DNA of 64,000 bases from Armigeres subalbatus (Eukaryota > Arthropoda > Insecta > Diptera > Culicidae), in the NCBI RefSeq assembly GCF_024139115.2, contig NC_085139.1:5551533-5615532 (forward strand). The letters are read 5' to 3'. Shown here piece by piece: positions 42,374-54,453 of the stretch (positions are counted from its first letter, which is position 1; each line of letters begins with the position of its first letter). The translations under genes were made by a program, and so were the position numbers. The notes below the pieces were generated by a model. That model ran no database searches. It was not told the DNA's origin and worked only from the letters and a program-made list of their open reading frames with translations.

Positions 42374-42567
42374 GTAAGTACATTGATGTTTAAATATAGC
42401 AGCAATTAGTCAAGACTCTTAACCCTCTCTTTCCCACGACTTTTTTCAAAGATTTCAATAGGAAGGAATCATCTATGGAAAAAATGCTAGAACAAAAGTT
42501 ATTTGGCATAGCTAAAATTAGTGGAAAACAAAAAAAAAGTTTTCGATTGTAAATCAATAGTTATTGA

Positions 42568-42802
42568 TTTACAATGTTATGAAAAACTCATATGTGAATA
42601 TGTACGTTATGTGGAAGATATTGATTTGAAAATGTATTGAGGTAACCACTTTCCTTCGATGGGACTCGAACCCATGACCCTACTGTAGGGTCATGGGTTC
42701 TGAGTCCCATCGAAGGAAAAGTGGTTACCTAAATACATTTTTCAAATCAATATCTTCCACATAACGTACATATTCACATATGAGTTTTCATAACATTGTA
42801 AA
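42568..42802. repeat. Palindromic hairpin with tRNA-half motif, in the astacin intron
   Basis: Arms of about 115 bases pair almost perfectly around position 42684 (ACCCTACTGTAGGGT). Each arm holds GATGGGACTCGAACCCATGA or its inverse, which reads as a T arm plus acceptor end of a tRNA (GGTTCGAGTCCCATCGAAGG). A smaller hairpin of ATTGTAAATCAATA lies just outside on the left. Confidence 0.8.
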
Positions 42803-43498
42803 TTAACGTCCAAGTCGGGTGGTTTAATCCCCGGAAATAGGCAATTACCTTTGATTGAACTGAGTTACTTGATTGTTTTCAATAGTTTCATTATTTTTAC
42901 TCAAAATTGATTATATTTGCAGTCTAATGAAATCATAAAGTTGTGCCAAATACTGCTTTTTGTTGTTGGAATAATTTGATGAATGTTGGAAGGTGCAAAA
43001 TTTGATGGAGCTCTACAGCTACCATGGGAAGGAAAGGGTTAAACCCTGTAGCAGCAATTTGGATTTTTATACACTACTTGAAAATTATTAATATATTTAA
43101 TCCAATGACCAAAGATTAAAAATATAAAAAAGTGGTTGCCGCTTATTCTTTTATGCACATTAATATTCAGCTATGCACTATCGATTTTCGATTAAATATA
43201 AACCAGACAAATAAGGCGCACATTGAAAAAAACTGATTTTTTATAGTAAAAATGATCAAATTTTCAAATAATTAAGCATTGGATCCAGTAGTATTTAGAG
43301 CTAAACTGCGAGCTGTTTTATGGAGCCATGATTTTCGCAAACAGTAATTAAATATTCTTAATGTCAATGAAATTATCATCAAATTAATTATGAAATCAAA
43401 TTATGCTGAAAACAAATCAACGATCAAGGTTCAGTCATTTACTAGTTTGTGAATAACCCATTCCAGAGGCTGAATCCCAAAACGTATTAAGCGCATTT
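42803..43498. other. AT-rich spacer
   Basis: I see no gene or repeat. If the metalloprotease gene continues, this is intron. Confidence 0.4.
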
Positions 43499-44494
43499 TA
43501 CACCTCCCGTGAACGTGAACGTGAATAAACTGTTTTTCGATAATAATTTCTTGATACATACTCAAATCGTGAGGGAATCATGTTCAAATGAAAGGCAGAT
43601 GCTGCAATTAGTAGTGAGATGCATAAAAACATGAAAAACATCAATAATATCAGATTTATGAGCATTCCACGGTCATGCCTGTGAAATCATCGTGAAATCG
43701 TATCTGCGATGAACTCATCGCAAGTGTAAACGCGACGGTGAACATGAACGTGGAGCTGTGGTGAATTCAAAAATACAAGGAGAATAGATTGATTTGGATT
43801 GGGAGTTCACACCGACCGAGAGTGTTTACTGTTCTCGTTGAATCGGTTTCGGTGGGTTCCTGCTTTGTGTGTCGCTGTCGCTCATTTTAACACTCGTATC
43901 GGTTTGGTCGGAAGGAAACTAACTCAGTAGTTTCTCATAAATGAATTGTGTTTCTTTTTATTATTTGGTAATATTATTTTTTCTCTTTAAATATGTTTTA
44001 TTTTAATACTTCAATCATTCGTATATTCAATCGAAAAATTTATATTTTCATAGATAAATTACTTCATTCATAAAAAAAATTAATTCATTATTTTTCTTCT
44101 TCTTCTACCTCTTCAATGGCTCTATATTACCACTGAATCCTGGCCTGCTTCTTTACTCAATATTTCATTAACATTTCCACAGTTATTATTTGATGTTTCT
44201 ATTCTGTACCCGTCCATTGCATGGATATGTGTCTTATGTTGCAAGTACAAAGATACGCTATGGCCAGTGAGTCGAGATTGCTGAAAACCCGAAAAAAATC
44301 TTTTAGACCGCAACGAAAATCGAGAATACTCCGCCTTTGCTGACAAGGCTAACTAGAAACCATTGTATTTATTCATATTTTTTTTATTTTATGATTTATA
44401 TTTGATGTAATAGTTAATTTATATACAAAAGAAATACGACTGGAAGATTTGGTTTTTTTGGTGTTTTATTTTTATTAAATTATATTAATTTATA

Positions 44495-44690
44495 CGGGCC
44501 TCCAGTTAGCCTTGCGAGCAAAGGCGTAGGATTCCCAACACAAATGGCGAGTTCGATTCTCGGTCCGGCCTAGAATGTTTGCGGGTTGGAAACATTATCG
44601 GCTTCCTTCCAGTGTATAGTGTATCCATTTTACTTGCCACACATACATACTTATGCGATTGACAGCTTTCAAATTATTACTCTAGAAGGT
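44495..44690 (+). repeat. tRNA-derived SINE, second type
   Basis: GGGCCTCCAGTTAGCCTTGC (box-A side) and GAGTTCGATTCTCGGTCCGG (box B) form a tRNA-like head different from the Feilai-type copies. GGTTGGAAACATTATCGGCT follows. No duplication was resolved. Confidence 0.6.
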
Positions 44691-44718
44691 AAGCCAAGTT
44701 TCAGTGGAATGTAAGGCC

Positions 44719-46957
44719 AATGCACAATGGGAAAATTCGATTTCGAAGGAGGAAATTTTTTTTAACTTTCTTTACGAGCGATTTACAGAAGAATTCAAGG
44801 GCTTATTCAAAAGAGAATTTTCCAAGAAAATTCATTGGACGTGGAACACTTCTGTATGTAGATATTGAGCATGTTTTGCCCCAATGTTCCATATTATCAC
44901 GAGTTTTCATATTTTTTCTAGATTTTATCTTTAGGAAATTTCTCTAAAATTGTGTTCATCTCTTCACTGTGGATCCATAGAGGTGTGAATTTTCCATGTA
45001 TTCTGTAAAAATAAAAAATATTTACAGATGATTGTTGATATTATTGTCCAAACATGTTGTACAGACATTGATAAATGTTTGTGAAACAATAACTAATGAA
45101 GTAAATCATTTCGCAAATGTTTTGTTTCGTGATTTATTGGTTAAACACGATTTTTAAATACTTCTCGATAGAGCCGATGCCGAACATTTCCAAACCATAC
45201 CCGATCGCACAACTAGACAAGAGTTATCATATTATTTGAGAGTCGATGTGACAATAGATAGGATGAGATCGGAAATATTCTATTCTCATGCCTTTTCGCC
45301 CAAATTCCACTATGCAATTATATAGCTCAATAATTGTGAGCTAATAGATGATGGAGTAATATAAATTTAATGATAATTTGTCAATTATATGAAAATAACA
45401 AATACTCGTATATTGTATTGAAAAAATTGATTCGAGGGGTTTTTGAGGTCAACAAGCTTAGAAGTTTATTTTATATTAAAAATAAATCCACAAAAATGCG
45501 CTTTGATGATTATTTTACCCCAAAAACACTTCAATTTTCAATTATTGCCAACAAAATATGTATAGTGCTTTTTGAGGATCCACAATGAAAAGGAAAACAC
45601 AATTTTAGTACAATATTTTAAAGATAAAAGGATATGAAAAAAATTGATTTATGGGACATTGGAGTAAAACGAGCTCAATAACTACATACAGTAGTATCCC
45701 GCGTCTATAAAAAATCACTCACTGAATTTCTTTGAAAATTTTCTTTTGAATAAGCTCTCATTTGTAGTGAATACGATTGAGCATCTGATAAATTAAAATA
45801 AATTTAGGGCATTTACAATTCCTTCAGTGTATAGATGTCAACGAAAAGCTTTATGCATCTTTACTCAGCCTTCAACTTAGAGCTTTCAATTTTCTACAGC
45901 GCAAGAATGAAAGCACAAACGTCGATGAGCGGATTGACGAATGTAACATGCAAGTATAGGAATGAAAGATTGGGTGAATATGAGTGTGAAAGAGATAGAT
46001 GGTGTCTGAGGTTTGGGTGGACGGAAACTTGAGCGAAAGCGCGGTAAGAGTGTTCAGTCTATTGACTAAGTTATAAGCGAACGGTTGTGCGTCTCATTAA
46101 ATATTCGTAGTCGCGACGTTTTTGTCCTCAATTTGGCTGATCGCGGGGTGAATACGACATCATTCTCCTCGGTCGTCCGTGAAAAAATTTATGCTATTTT
46201 GTAAATATATATATATATATATATTTTTAATGTGCTTTTAGACTTGTATGACCCCAAAGTTCCCTATAATTCAATACATTCAATGAAATATATATTTATT
46301 TGTTATTTTCATTATATTATTGGCAAATATCATTTAAATCAATAGTATTTTCAGTTTCGCTGGTAACAAATCGCGTCGATCACTTTTTATGCACCTTTAA
46401 AATCGTCGCCAATATCTTTAATTTAAATCTGTGTTAATGCAAAGCCAAATCATTAAAACATTCAAAAAACAGTACTCATCTTCTGGAAATAATCTGATTA
46501 TTGAAATCAAACCATTTTTTTCGTAGTTGATCTGACAGATCTTATGGCCATGTTTGCTGGCGACAATTTGCTTTGCGACGATTTCAAATTGACGCGGCCG
46601 GAAAATTCAAATAAAATGCATTTTGACGCTTATTAAACACCAAAATCCCTGAAATTTTCAACTTTTTCCAGCAAAATATATGTAGTGCCCTTCTGTCGAT
46701 CCACAGTGAAGAGATGACCACAATTTTAGAGCAATGTCCTAAAGATAAAATGACAAAAAATATGTAAACTCGTGATGTATGGGACATTGGGGCAAAACGA
46801 GCCTCATAACTACATACAGAAGTGTTCCACGTCCTTGATTCTTAAATTCTTTGGAAAATTCCTTTTTGAATAAGCCTTTAATCTCTTCTGTAAGTTGTCC
46901 GTAAAGAAAGTTATTATTTTTTCCTCTTTTGAAAGCGGATTACCTAGTGTGCAATGA
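44719..46957. repeat. Three-copy ~300-bp repeat, two copies as an inverted pair
   Basis: The copy at 44719-44998 (TAACTTTCTTTACG, GGCTTATTCAAAAG, ACGTGGAACACTTCTGTATG, TTTTGCCCCAATGT) is repeated in inverse at 46613-46957 and, more diverged, at 45480-45775, which has the same direction as the right copy. The end pair suggests one element with arms of ~300 bases, and the middle copy a further insertion. Confidence 0.65.
46205..46228. repeat. AT dinucleotide microsatellite
   Basis: A short (AT)n run. Confidence 0.9.
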
Positions 46958-46979
46958 AGGAAAAAATATATTTTTTTTG

Positions 46980-47640
46980 TGTATTTTTTACAACACCATC
47001 ATCATTGTTCATTAATTAAAATTTGTTCATTCGTTTATTTATTGAGTCACTGATTTACTAAGTTTCAAAATAAATTTATTGATTTATCATTTTTTGTTGT
47101 TGATATATTAGATTTTTGAGTGATAAGTTTATTAATTTCTTTTTAATTTATTAGTTTACTGTTAATAAAAGCAAAACTTTTCCATATAGATAGCAAATCA
47201 TGAAAATATTAGACAGTTATGCTTGCAGCGGCAGTTTAGTAATTTATTAATTATTAATTGATTAATTTATCAATTTTTTTATTCATCAATTTAATAATTT
47301 ATTATTTCATTGATTTATAAATTTATAAATTTGTTTATTTATCAATTTGGTAATTTAATAATTTATTACCATACCTCTATAAACTTATTATGAAATATTC
47401 TTTTTATTTTACTATTTTATTTTTGATTATTTTATTATATTTTTTTTTATTCAATAATTTATAAATTCATTCATTTCTGAATTTATTAATCTAAAAAATT
47501 ATCCATTTATTACCTAGTCTTTCAAATCAATAATTTTGTAATTTAATCGATTGTTCATTTTTTAATTTATCAACCCATTAATTTTAAGTCATTCATTTAT
47601 TTATTTATTAATTGTTTTGTTTATTCAAAGTCTTAGCTAT
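46980..47640. other. TTTATT-rich low-complexity region
   Basis: Irregular AATTTATTAATTTATTG-type units fill about 600 bases. I see no gene. The 144-residue frame that begins at its right edge (47612-48046) has no recognisable domain. Confidence 0.6.
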
Positions 47641-49099
47641 ATTAGTTATAAATGCTTGGCATACTTTTTCTGCTTTGCTACTACTGAATCATTTGATATG
47701 CTTCCGATATGCTTGTGCATCGCCTCTGTCGTTCACGGTGAATAGATTTTCAGAATGCTTTTGCCATTCGAACGTGAACGAGCTCCGTGGAATTGTTTTC
47801 CTTGATGTTCCAGAGAAAGCTTCTCTCCTCTCTGATATATACACCATATTCGCCATATATCCACCACAGCAATACAGGGAGAATGAAGAATCTAACAAGA
47901 TGTGTAGATTGCCTCTCTGTCGTTTTCATCCTGCCTGTCTGTCTGCCCTTGTTTTTTGGTACACATGCTTGTATGCTCTTTGCGTTATGACCATCCACGA
48001 GGTACAGATATTAATAATAATTATCATTCAGAATGTTTGTGATTAGGTATACCTATATGAGTTTATTCAATAAAGTTGTTTATTTGAAACAGTTTATGTG
48101 AGTAATTTACATAATTTGGATAATGACTATCAACAAAATCTTAGCACAGCAAAAATTATTGAATACATATTAAGACTTTCAATAGTACGATATACGATAC
48201 GTGATCAATTGAATTTTATACACGAAAACTTGAGCTAAAATTGGGATTTTTAATTGGCGAACTGGTAAAATATTCAAACATTAATTAACACTATTCGAAC
48301 AAATGAATAATAAATTTAAAAAAAAAATGAGATGAAGAAAAGTATAAAACAAATGTAAGCCAAAAAAGAAAGTCAAAAATTATATCTAGCAAAAGTAAAA
48401 AAAAAAAAAATAACTCCTCATCAAATTAAACTTGTTACTACATGTCAAAATCAATCGTTCAAATGGGATAGAAGTCACTAGATAGAAAATTAGAAGAAAT
48501 TACTTCTCTTTTTGTAAATTCGCATTTTCTTAACTATAATTGCATAATTGAACATTATTGTATTAATGTGTGGAACACAATGAATCGTGTGAATTACATG
48601 CTTCGTGGGTAGTTTTGCCAGAGCTCCTTTGATGCGAACCAGTCGAAAGATAATATTTGGATTCAGGTCAATTGATCACCGGAACTTGTTAATTCAGCTT
48701 TGAACGGTGCAAAATGTATACATTTGGTAGCACAGTTGAAAATTTGCCATTCAGAAATCATTACGTATCATAAATAAGTATAATAAGTTAATCATAAGTA
48801 TGTACCTACTGGATTTTCTTAACAAAATTCCCGAACATTTAAACGAAAAGATGTTTAAAATTAAACAACTTGTTCAACATCGTTCCGAAGATTACCCACT
48901 CAAATAATTCATTTACATATATGCGACAATATGTTTCATTTTTATTTTCCTCGTTTACTACTGCACACTTACTTGCTGCCTGCATTCGTGGGCAACAATT
49001 CAACACTTCCAACTAGACTCGATTGTCCACGACGATGTTCACTGTGAAATTATCGCTCTTTCTCACCTCTTGTTCATGTTCATGTTCACGGGAGGTGTA

Positions 49100-50498
49100 C
49101 AGAGGGCTTTATATGGCAGACTTCAGGTTTTTGTACAACTCTTCCAGGCAAAGGCAGGTCGCACAGACTGAATACTTAACACCGTTGTGCTTCAATAAAG
49201 GTGTGGGCCATAGTCCTTTATATCTGTATTAGTCGAAAAAAAAACTGCCTTCTATTCTCAGGAAGGATTTCCCGGGAAATGGAACTTCGCGGAAATCAGG
49301 ATTCCTGGGATATGATCATTAGTTTCCCGAATTTACCGGGAAATGTGTTTACAGTTTTTTTCATTCGATATGAATGTCTTATTAACTATATATATGGTAC
49401 AGATTTATTATATGTTTACTAATATTTGCTCTCTGTTCTCTTAATAAAACTTTATTTTTTAAATTGAGAGGGGAAATGTCCTTTTCCCATAAACAAATCA
49501 AAATACTTTTCTTTTCTTTGGTTTTGGTGGGATGAACATGAGAGCATTGAGATGAAGAACCGGAACAGTTACCCTATATCAACCATATTGATAAGAAATG
49601 AAGTTATGCATAAGTAGAGTTGCTACTGATTTTTGCGATGCAATCAGGATGCTTTTGGGTAGAGTCGGAATAAAGCAATAATTATCTTTGAGAGCGCTGC
49701 AGAATGACATGTTTCCAATATTTCGGGTCTGAGTATACTATATCGATTAGGAATACGCCATACCTCAGAAGGCGACATTGGGCCTAAGAGTTGCTCTTAT
49801 CAGGACACTGAAATCTCTAAATTTTCTGATGTAAAGGAGATAAAGCTTTTGGAGATGGATGGCAAACTTTATCGATTCTATGTTTAAATGAGGCCATATT
49901 TACTGAAAGTGAACGCTTATTTTCATTCTCAGCAGTTATATTCTATGGAAGTCGTTCAGATCTAAGTTTCGTATTTTTCTCGACAAACCTATGTAATTTC
50001 ACTCGCGTTTTAAAGGGCACCCCATTCAATACGGAAGCAATGCACAACTGTCATTATTGAATATTATTCCAGTTTTGCTGCGTCGCAGCATGCGTGAAAT
50101 AATAAATATAAATGTCAGTTGTGTCTTGCTTCCGTATCGATTTGTGTGTTGCGTATCGTATCGAAAACTCCAGTGAAATCAATTTTGGATTCTGGGAGGC
50201 TTGTCCAAGTCATAAGGAGTTTTCATTTCAAAGCTTTCATTGTTATTGACGTAGGTATTTATGATTTCGAGAAGTATCTGCGATTCAACGGGTCAGCTCA
50301 TAATCGCTTTCGCATGATGAGATATGCTTTGATATGCTGTCTTCTCAAACTTCTAAAAGAATCTTGCGAAGAATAGAAATATTTAAATTTAATGCTCCAA
50401 CACAGAGATAAAGCATATGACACACTTTAATAATTTTGTTATTCAGCTTCAATAAAACCACACGAGCTATTTTTGTGCCTGTGTAACTGTCGCTCATC
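49100..50498. other. Gene-free spacer with palindromic patch
   Basis: The TTTCCCGGGAAA-type patch at 49262-49345 is the second copy of the repeat at 39983. I see no gene. The short open frames have no recognisable domain. Confidence 0.45.
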
Positions 50499-50500
50499 TA

Positions 50501-50705
50501 CACTGTTAGATGACTTTACCCATTAATGGGTACTGTGTTATTGTTGATATTATTCACCGTGAAAAATTCACCCATTTTCTTGTAAAAGTGCCACTACCCA
50601 TTTTAATGAGTAGTGGCGCTTTTGAAGAAAATGGGTGAATTTTCACGGTGGAATAATATCAACAATAACACAGTACCCATTAATGGGTAAAGTCATCTAA
50701 CCGTG
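50501..50705. mobile_element. 205-bp palindromic MITE, TA-flanked
   Basis: CACTGTTAGATGACTTTACC at the left is matched by GGTAAAGTCATCTAACCGTG at the right, and pairing continues to the centre with very few mismatches. TA lies on both sides. The CACGGTTAG end is shared with the MITE at 17433. Confidence 0.85.
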
Positions 50706-50720
50706 TATAGGTGTTGTTCT

Positions 50721-50860
50721 GGGTGCGGCCAGAGTAGACGCGAAATGCGAAGCGAAGCGAAGCGTCCATACGATTTGACAGCTCCTTATTATTGATTGTT
50801 ATTCCTTTGCGTGCAATTTTCGCGCGGCGTCGCGTAGACGCGTCTACTCTGGCAGGCACC
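50721..50860. mobile_element. 140-bp GC-rich MITE, copy 2
   Basis: GGGTGCGGCCAGAGTAGACG and the inverse CGTCTACTCTGGCAGGCACC match the ends of the copy at 4467-4606, and the length is identical. TTA follows the right end, but the left flank reads TCT, so the duplication is not preserved. Confidence 0.75.
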
Positions 50861-51217
50861 TTAGGTCCGTTTTGTGTGAGGCGTGTGAGGCAAACACATC
50901 TCTGTGTTATTGATTTTGTGTAATCCAAATGAGAATGTGAAAATCTCTCACTTATCATGGCTGTATACATTCTCGATAGGTAGCATACCATGAGAGACGT
51001 TTTTCGGTAGCTGTTACGATAATGAACAGATTCGGGGGGCTACAACCCATGATAATTTTCTAGCCCCAATTGCGGGGGGCACCGGTTCTGATGATGCATT
51101 TCAACTTGTTTTACACAACTGTGCGAAAAAATATGATCCCCAACAAAAAATGAGCGAGAACAAGCACATCGACTTAACACCTAGCATTAGACAACGGACA
51201 GTACACTACAGTGACTA

Positions 51218-52129
51218 CACGGAGATTTGTGAATACACTTTTTATGTCTTAAAATCACCCACCTTCAGAAGCTATATGAAGCTGTCAAAAAGGTGGGTGA
51301 TTTCAAATTTTGCTAAATGAGTGGAAAATACCCACCTTTAGACAGCTCTGTTTTGTTCGGAACATGTGTATTTTTCACTCGTTTATGGATGAAAAAATAC
51401 TTAGCACTATTTTTACAAAACAAGTGTCGTCTGAATTCAGAATTCCGTCCGTAATTAATAGGACAAATTATTTTATTGGAATGTTTAAGTCTGTGTTTAT
51501 TTATAACATAATGTTAGTCTGGATCTGCCGATTTTGCTTGAAGGTAAGTGTTTCTGGATCTTAATCAAATGACTATAACCAAATATCCCTAAGCTAATAC
51601 ATCAATTGTATGTTTTTCCTAGATTATGTTTGTTCCTGACATCTCGCTTGACATATGTTTTCACCCTCGTTTTCACCGACAATATGATGTTTCATCCGAT
51701 GGCATGGATATATTGACGGGCTTCAAACTAAATTACCAGAGAGATTGCTAGCACCCAGAATGATTTGAAGGGCAGCGGTTTTCAGTTTTTTTTAAATGGC
51801 TAGTTGAACCTGTATTATGTATATGCTACTAAACATAAAGAGGCAATAAATAAACTACGTGTTGTATTATGCAATTAATTTCAGTTTAATATCATGTTTA
51901 TCACCAAATCCTCAGAACCGCAAAAAATGTTTATCAAAATGGGTATTTTTCACCCATCTAGCCACATTTTTGTTTCGAAGAAGATGGGTGAAAAGTATAC
52001 ATCACTTTTGACGTACAGACTCCCTACTCACTTATGGGTAAACGTCCTTTACCCACCTTATGGGTTAGTCCACTTATCTCCAAGATGGGTGAAAAAACAC
52101 CCACTTTAGGGTTTTCCCATTTCTCCGTG
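51218..52129. mobile_element. TA-flanked element (912 bp) with ATGGGTGAAAA motifs
   Basis: It starts CACGGAGATTTGTG and ends CCATTTCTCCGTG, so about nine terminal bases are inverted; TA is on both sides. Repeated CACCCACCTT, ACCCATCT and GATGGGTGAAAA motifs lie near both ends, and AAAGGTGGGTGATTTC pairs with an inverse copy 40 bases away. It is non-coding. Confidence 0.55.
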
Positions 52130-52428
52130 TATAATAACAGTGTCGTCAAGTGTCAGAATTGAAACAGAATCATCGGTCAGTTCCATACAAATGTACGTTC
52201 CAAACGAGCAGGAGAACAGTCAAAAGTGGTAAAAGTGGTATTCTTCTTCTTTTTCTTCTTCTTATTGACATTACATCCTCCACTGGGGCATTGAAGACTC
52301 GTAGCTTAGTGCTTATTAAGCACTTTCACAGTTGTTAACTGCGAGGTTTATAAAAGCCGAGTTAAACATTATGCATTCGTATATCATGAGGCAAACACGA
52401 TGATACCTTTATGCCCAGTGGAGCTTTC

Positions 52429-52548
52429 TATTGGGAGTGCGCTAAAGGAACGTCTGGGTCGGTAAAAGTGAAGCATTTTATTTTCAAATTCCATCTAGCC
52501 TACTATGTATGATTTATTGGTACAAGCACAGCTTACTGCTCTTCAACA
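52429..52548 (-). repeat. 3' LTR of the minus-strand copia
   Basis: It shares ATCTAGCCTACTATGTATGA, CAGCTTACTGCTCTTCAACA and TATTGGGAGTGCGC with the other LTR at 59908-60040. It is shorter by 13 bases and shows several substitutions. Confidence 0.88.
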
Positions 52549-52759
52549 CTCCTCCATAAGCTGGACAATCTCACGGCGTTTCGGTCTCGTTCAAGCTTGT
52601 TTCGTTAAAGCGGCTTCGTCGAACCATCTGCAACTTGAACCTCAGTCTTGACGTAGTTTAGTTCGATGATCTTCCGATCCAACGCAATACGGATGTAATG
52701 GTGCCGAATATCAATGAGTTTTTCCGGGGTGTGTATCCGCCGTTTTGCGCGATACATAT

Positions 52760-54110
52760 AATACTTTGGTTGTCACATCGCAACTCGATTGGTTTTCGTT
52801 CGCTGAATTGCGACACCGGTCCTTGCCACCATGACGCCTCTTACACCGCACCAGACAGGGCCATGTATTCCGACTCACACGCTGAGAGAGATACGGTGGT
52901 CTGTCGCTTACAGCACCAGGATACTGCTTCTCCTTGCAGCAGGAATACGTACCCGCTCGTTGACTCCCTTTCGAAGAGATCAGATGCCCAGTCCGCATCA
53001 GAATAACCAACGAGCTTCGAGCAGCCGGTCGCAGAATAGTTTAATGACATTTTCGTTGTCCCATTCAGGTATCAGAGAAGATACTTCACTGCTTCCCAGT
53101 GCTTCGGCGAAGAGTATGTCTGGTCGCGTGCATTGTGCCAGATCCGATCCAGATCCAGGCATCCGACAGCTTCCCGGTATGGAACTTGGTTCATCTGCTC
53201 GATCTCTTCTGCGGTCTTCGGGGACATTTCCTTCGAAAGCTTCTCGCCGGTGTTCATCGGTGTCGCAACCACTATCGCATCCTGCATATTAAATCGACGA
53301 AAGATGGACGCGATATATGCCGTCTGGTCCAACGACACCGTCATCGTTCCAATAGTACAGGCATATATCGTACTCGGATTGGATCAGTCCAAGCTTCTTC
53401 AATGCGGCGGCGTCTAGCTTGATATTCCACACCCGACTAGATTGCTCGAGACAGCAAAGTTCCTTGTTTGAGCGGCACACCAGCTGATGTTCTCCGGGTT
53501 CCACAAAACATGGTGGTTGTTCCATGAATATTTCGTCTTCCAGATCTCCTTGTAGGAACGCGATGATGCCATCGCAAATAGGTACCGCAGTGAACTGTAA
53601 CGAATGAGCGGGAGTAGGTCTTATCGTAGTCCACCCCTTTCGCTGCCAGTACACCTTGATTACTAAAACCGCCCTGTAGCGGTTAACGTTGCCACTAGCA
53701 TCGTGCTTTGTTTTGAAGACCCATTTGCACTTGATGGCCGTTCTGCCTTTCGGTAGCTCTGTCAGCGTCCAGGTCCCGTTGTTGTTATGCGCGTTATACT
53801 CGTCCTTCATCGCCGTCTTCCAGCGTTCGAAATTGTTCCCAGACAATGCATCCTGGTGCCTCACCGTGCTGGTGGACGGCCCGTCGGCTTCGGGTTTGGT
53901 ATCACGGGTGATTCTGTGTGGAGAATTGATATGCGACAGACCGTTGTGCCTCAACACCGGTGACTGAGGTGGATTTGAAGATTTTCGCGGAGAGAACACA
54001 TTAGTCACGTTGATCACGGAATCTGTGTACACGTCGCTCTCATTGCTACTGACTTCATTCGTTTCAGTGGTTTCACAGTCAGTAAAAAAACCATCATCTT
54101 CTTCCGTGTT
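52760..54110 (-). pseudogene. Reverse transcriptase and RNase H of the minus-strand copia
   Basis: Read on the minus strand: ERWKTAMKDEYNAHNNNGTW, CKWVFKTKHDASG, YRAVLVIKVYWQRKG, IIAFLQGDLEDEIFMEQP, then, after shifts, DICLYYWNDD, YIASIFRRFNMQDA, LVGYSDADWASDLFERES and VSLSACESEYMALSGA. The YVDD box is not found intact: the sequence between CLYYW and TAYIASI is shortened. Several frameshifts make it non-functional. Confidence 0.8.
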
Positions 54111-54453
54111 GCGCTATATTGAAATGTATCGCTAGGCGCATACACGAATCCACCCCTGTGAAGAGAAACAAATCAATATGTATTCAATGACGTTTGTTAT
54201 GTTGTTCGATCTGCTATAGTAATAAAAACACGTTGAAAAGTTCGCGTCGTGAGTTCTTTATTATTCGTTTCCGGATTGTCCGTAATTCAGACGGTTCTGT
54301 TCCCGTTGGTCGTTTGTCCGCCCACAGGTTATGGGCACAGTATAAATTAGCGATTTTGCTAATAGTTTCGTGCGCGTGAGGTCTCGGAACGGTTCGTTTG
54401 TTTCGGTCGGTTGTGAAGTTGAGCAGCAACCGGAAAATTTCTGCAAACGGCAA

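Larger units (their letters stand above)
43501..49097. mobile_element. Possible 5.6-kb TA-flanked inverted-repeat element
   Basis: CACCTCCCGTGAACGTGAAC at the left end is matched in inverse at the right end (GTTCATGTTCACGGGAGGTG), differing at two positions over about 26 bases, with TA on both sides (43499-43500 and 49098-49099). GTGAACATGAACGTGG near 43739 is a related inner motif. The interior is AT-rich, holds a SINE and a three-copy repeat, and shows no transposase. Confidence 0.5.

Noticed and set aside
47612..48046. 144-residue open frame as a gene
   Set aside because: No domain, signal peptide or promoter was recognisable, and it lies within AT-rich transposon DNA with no coding-like composition.
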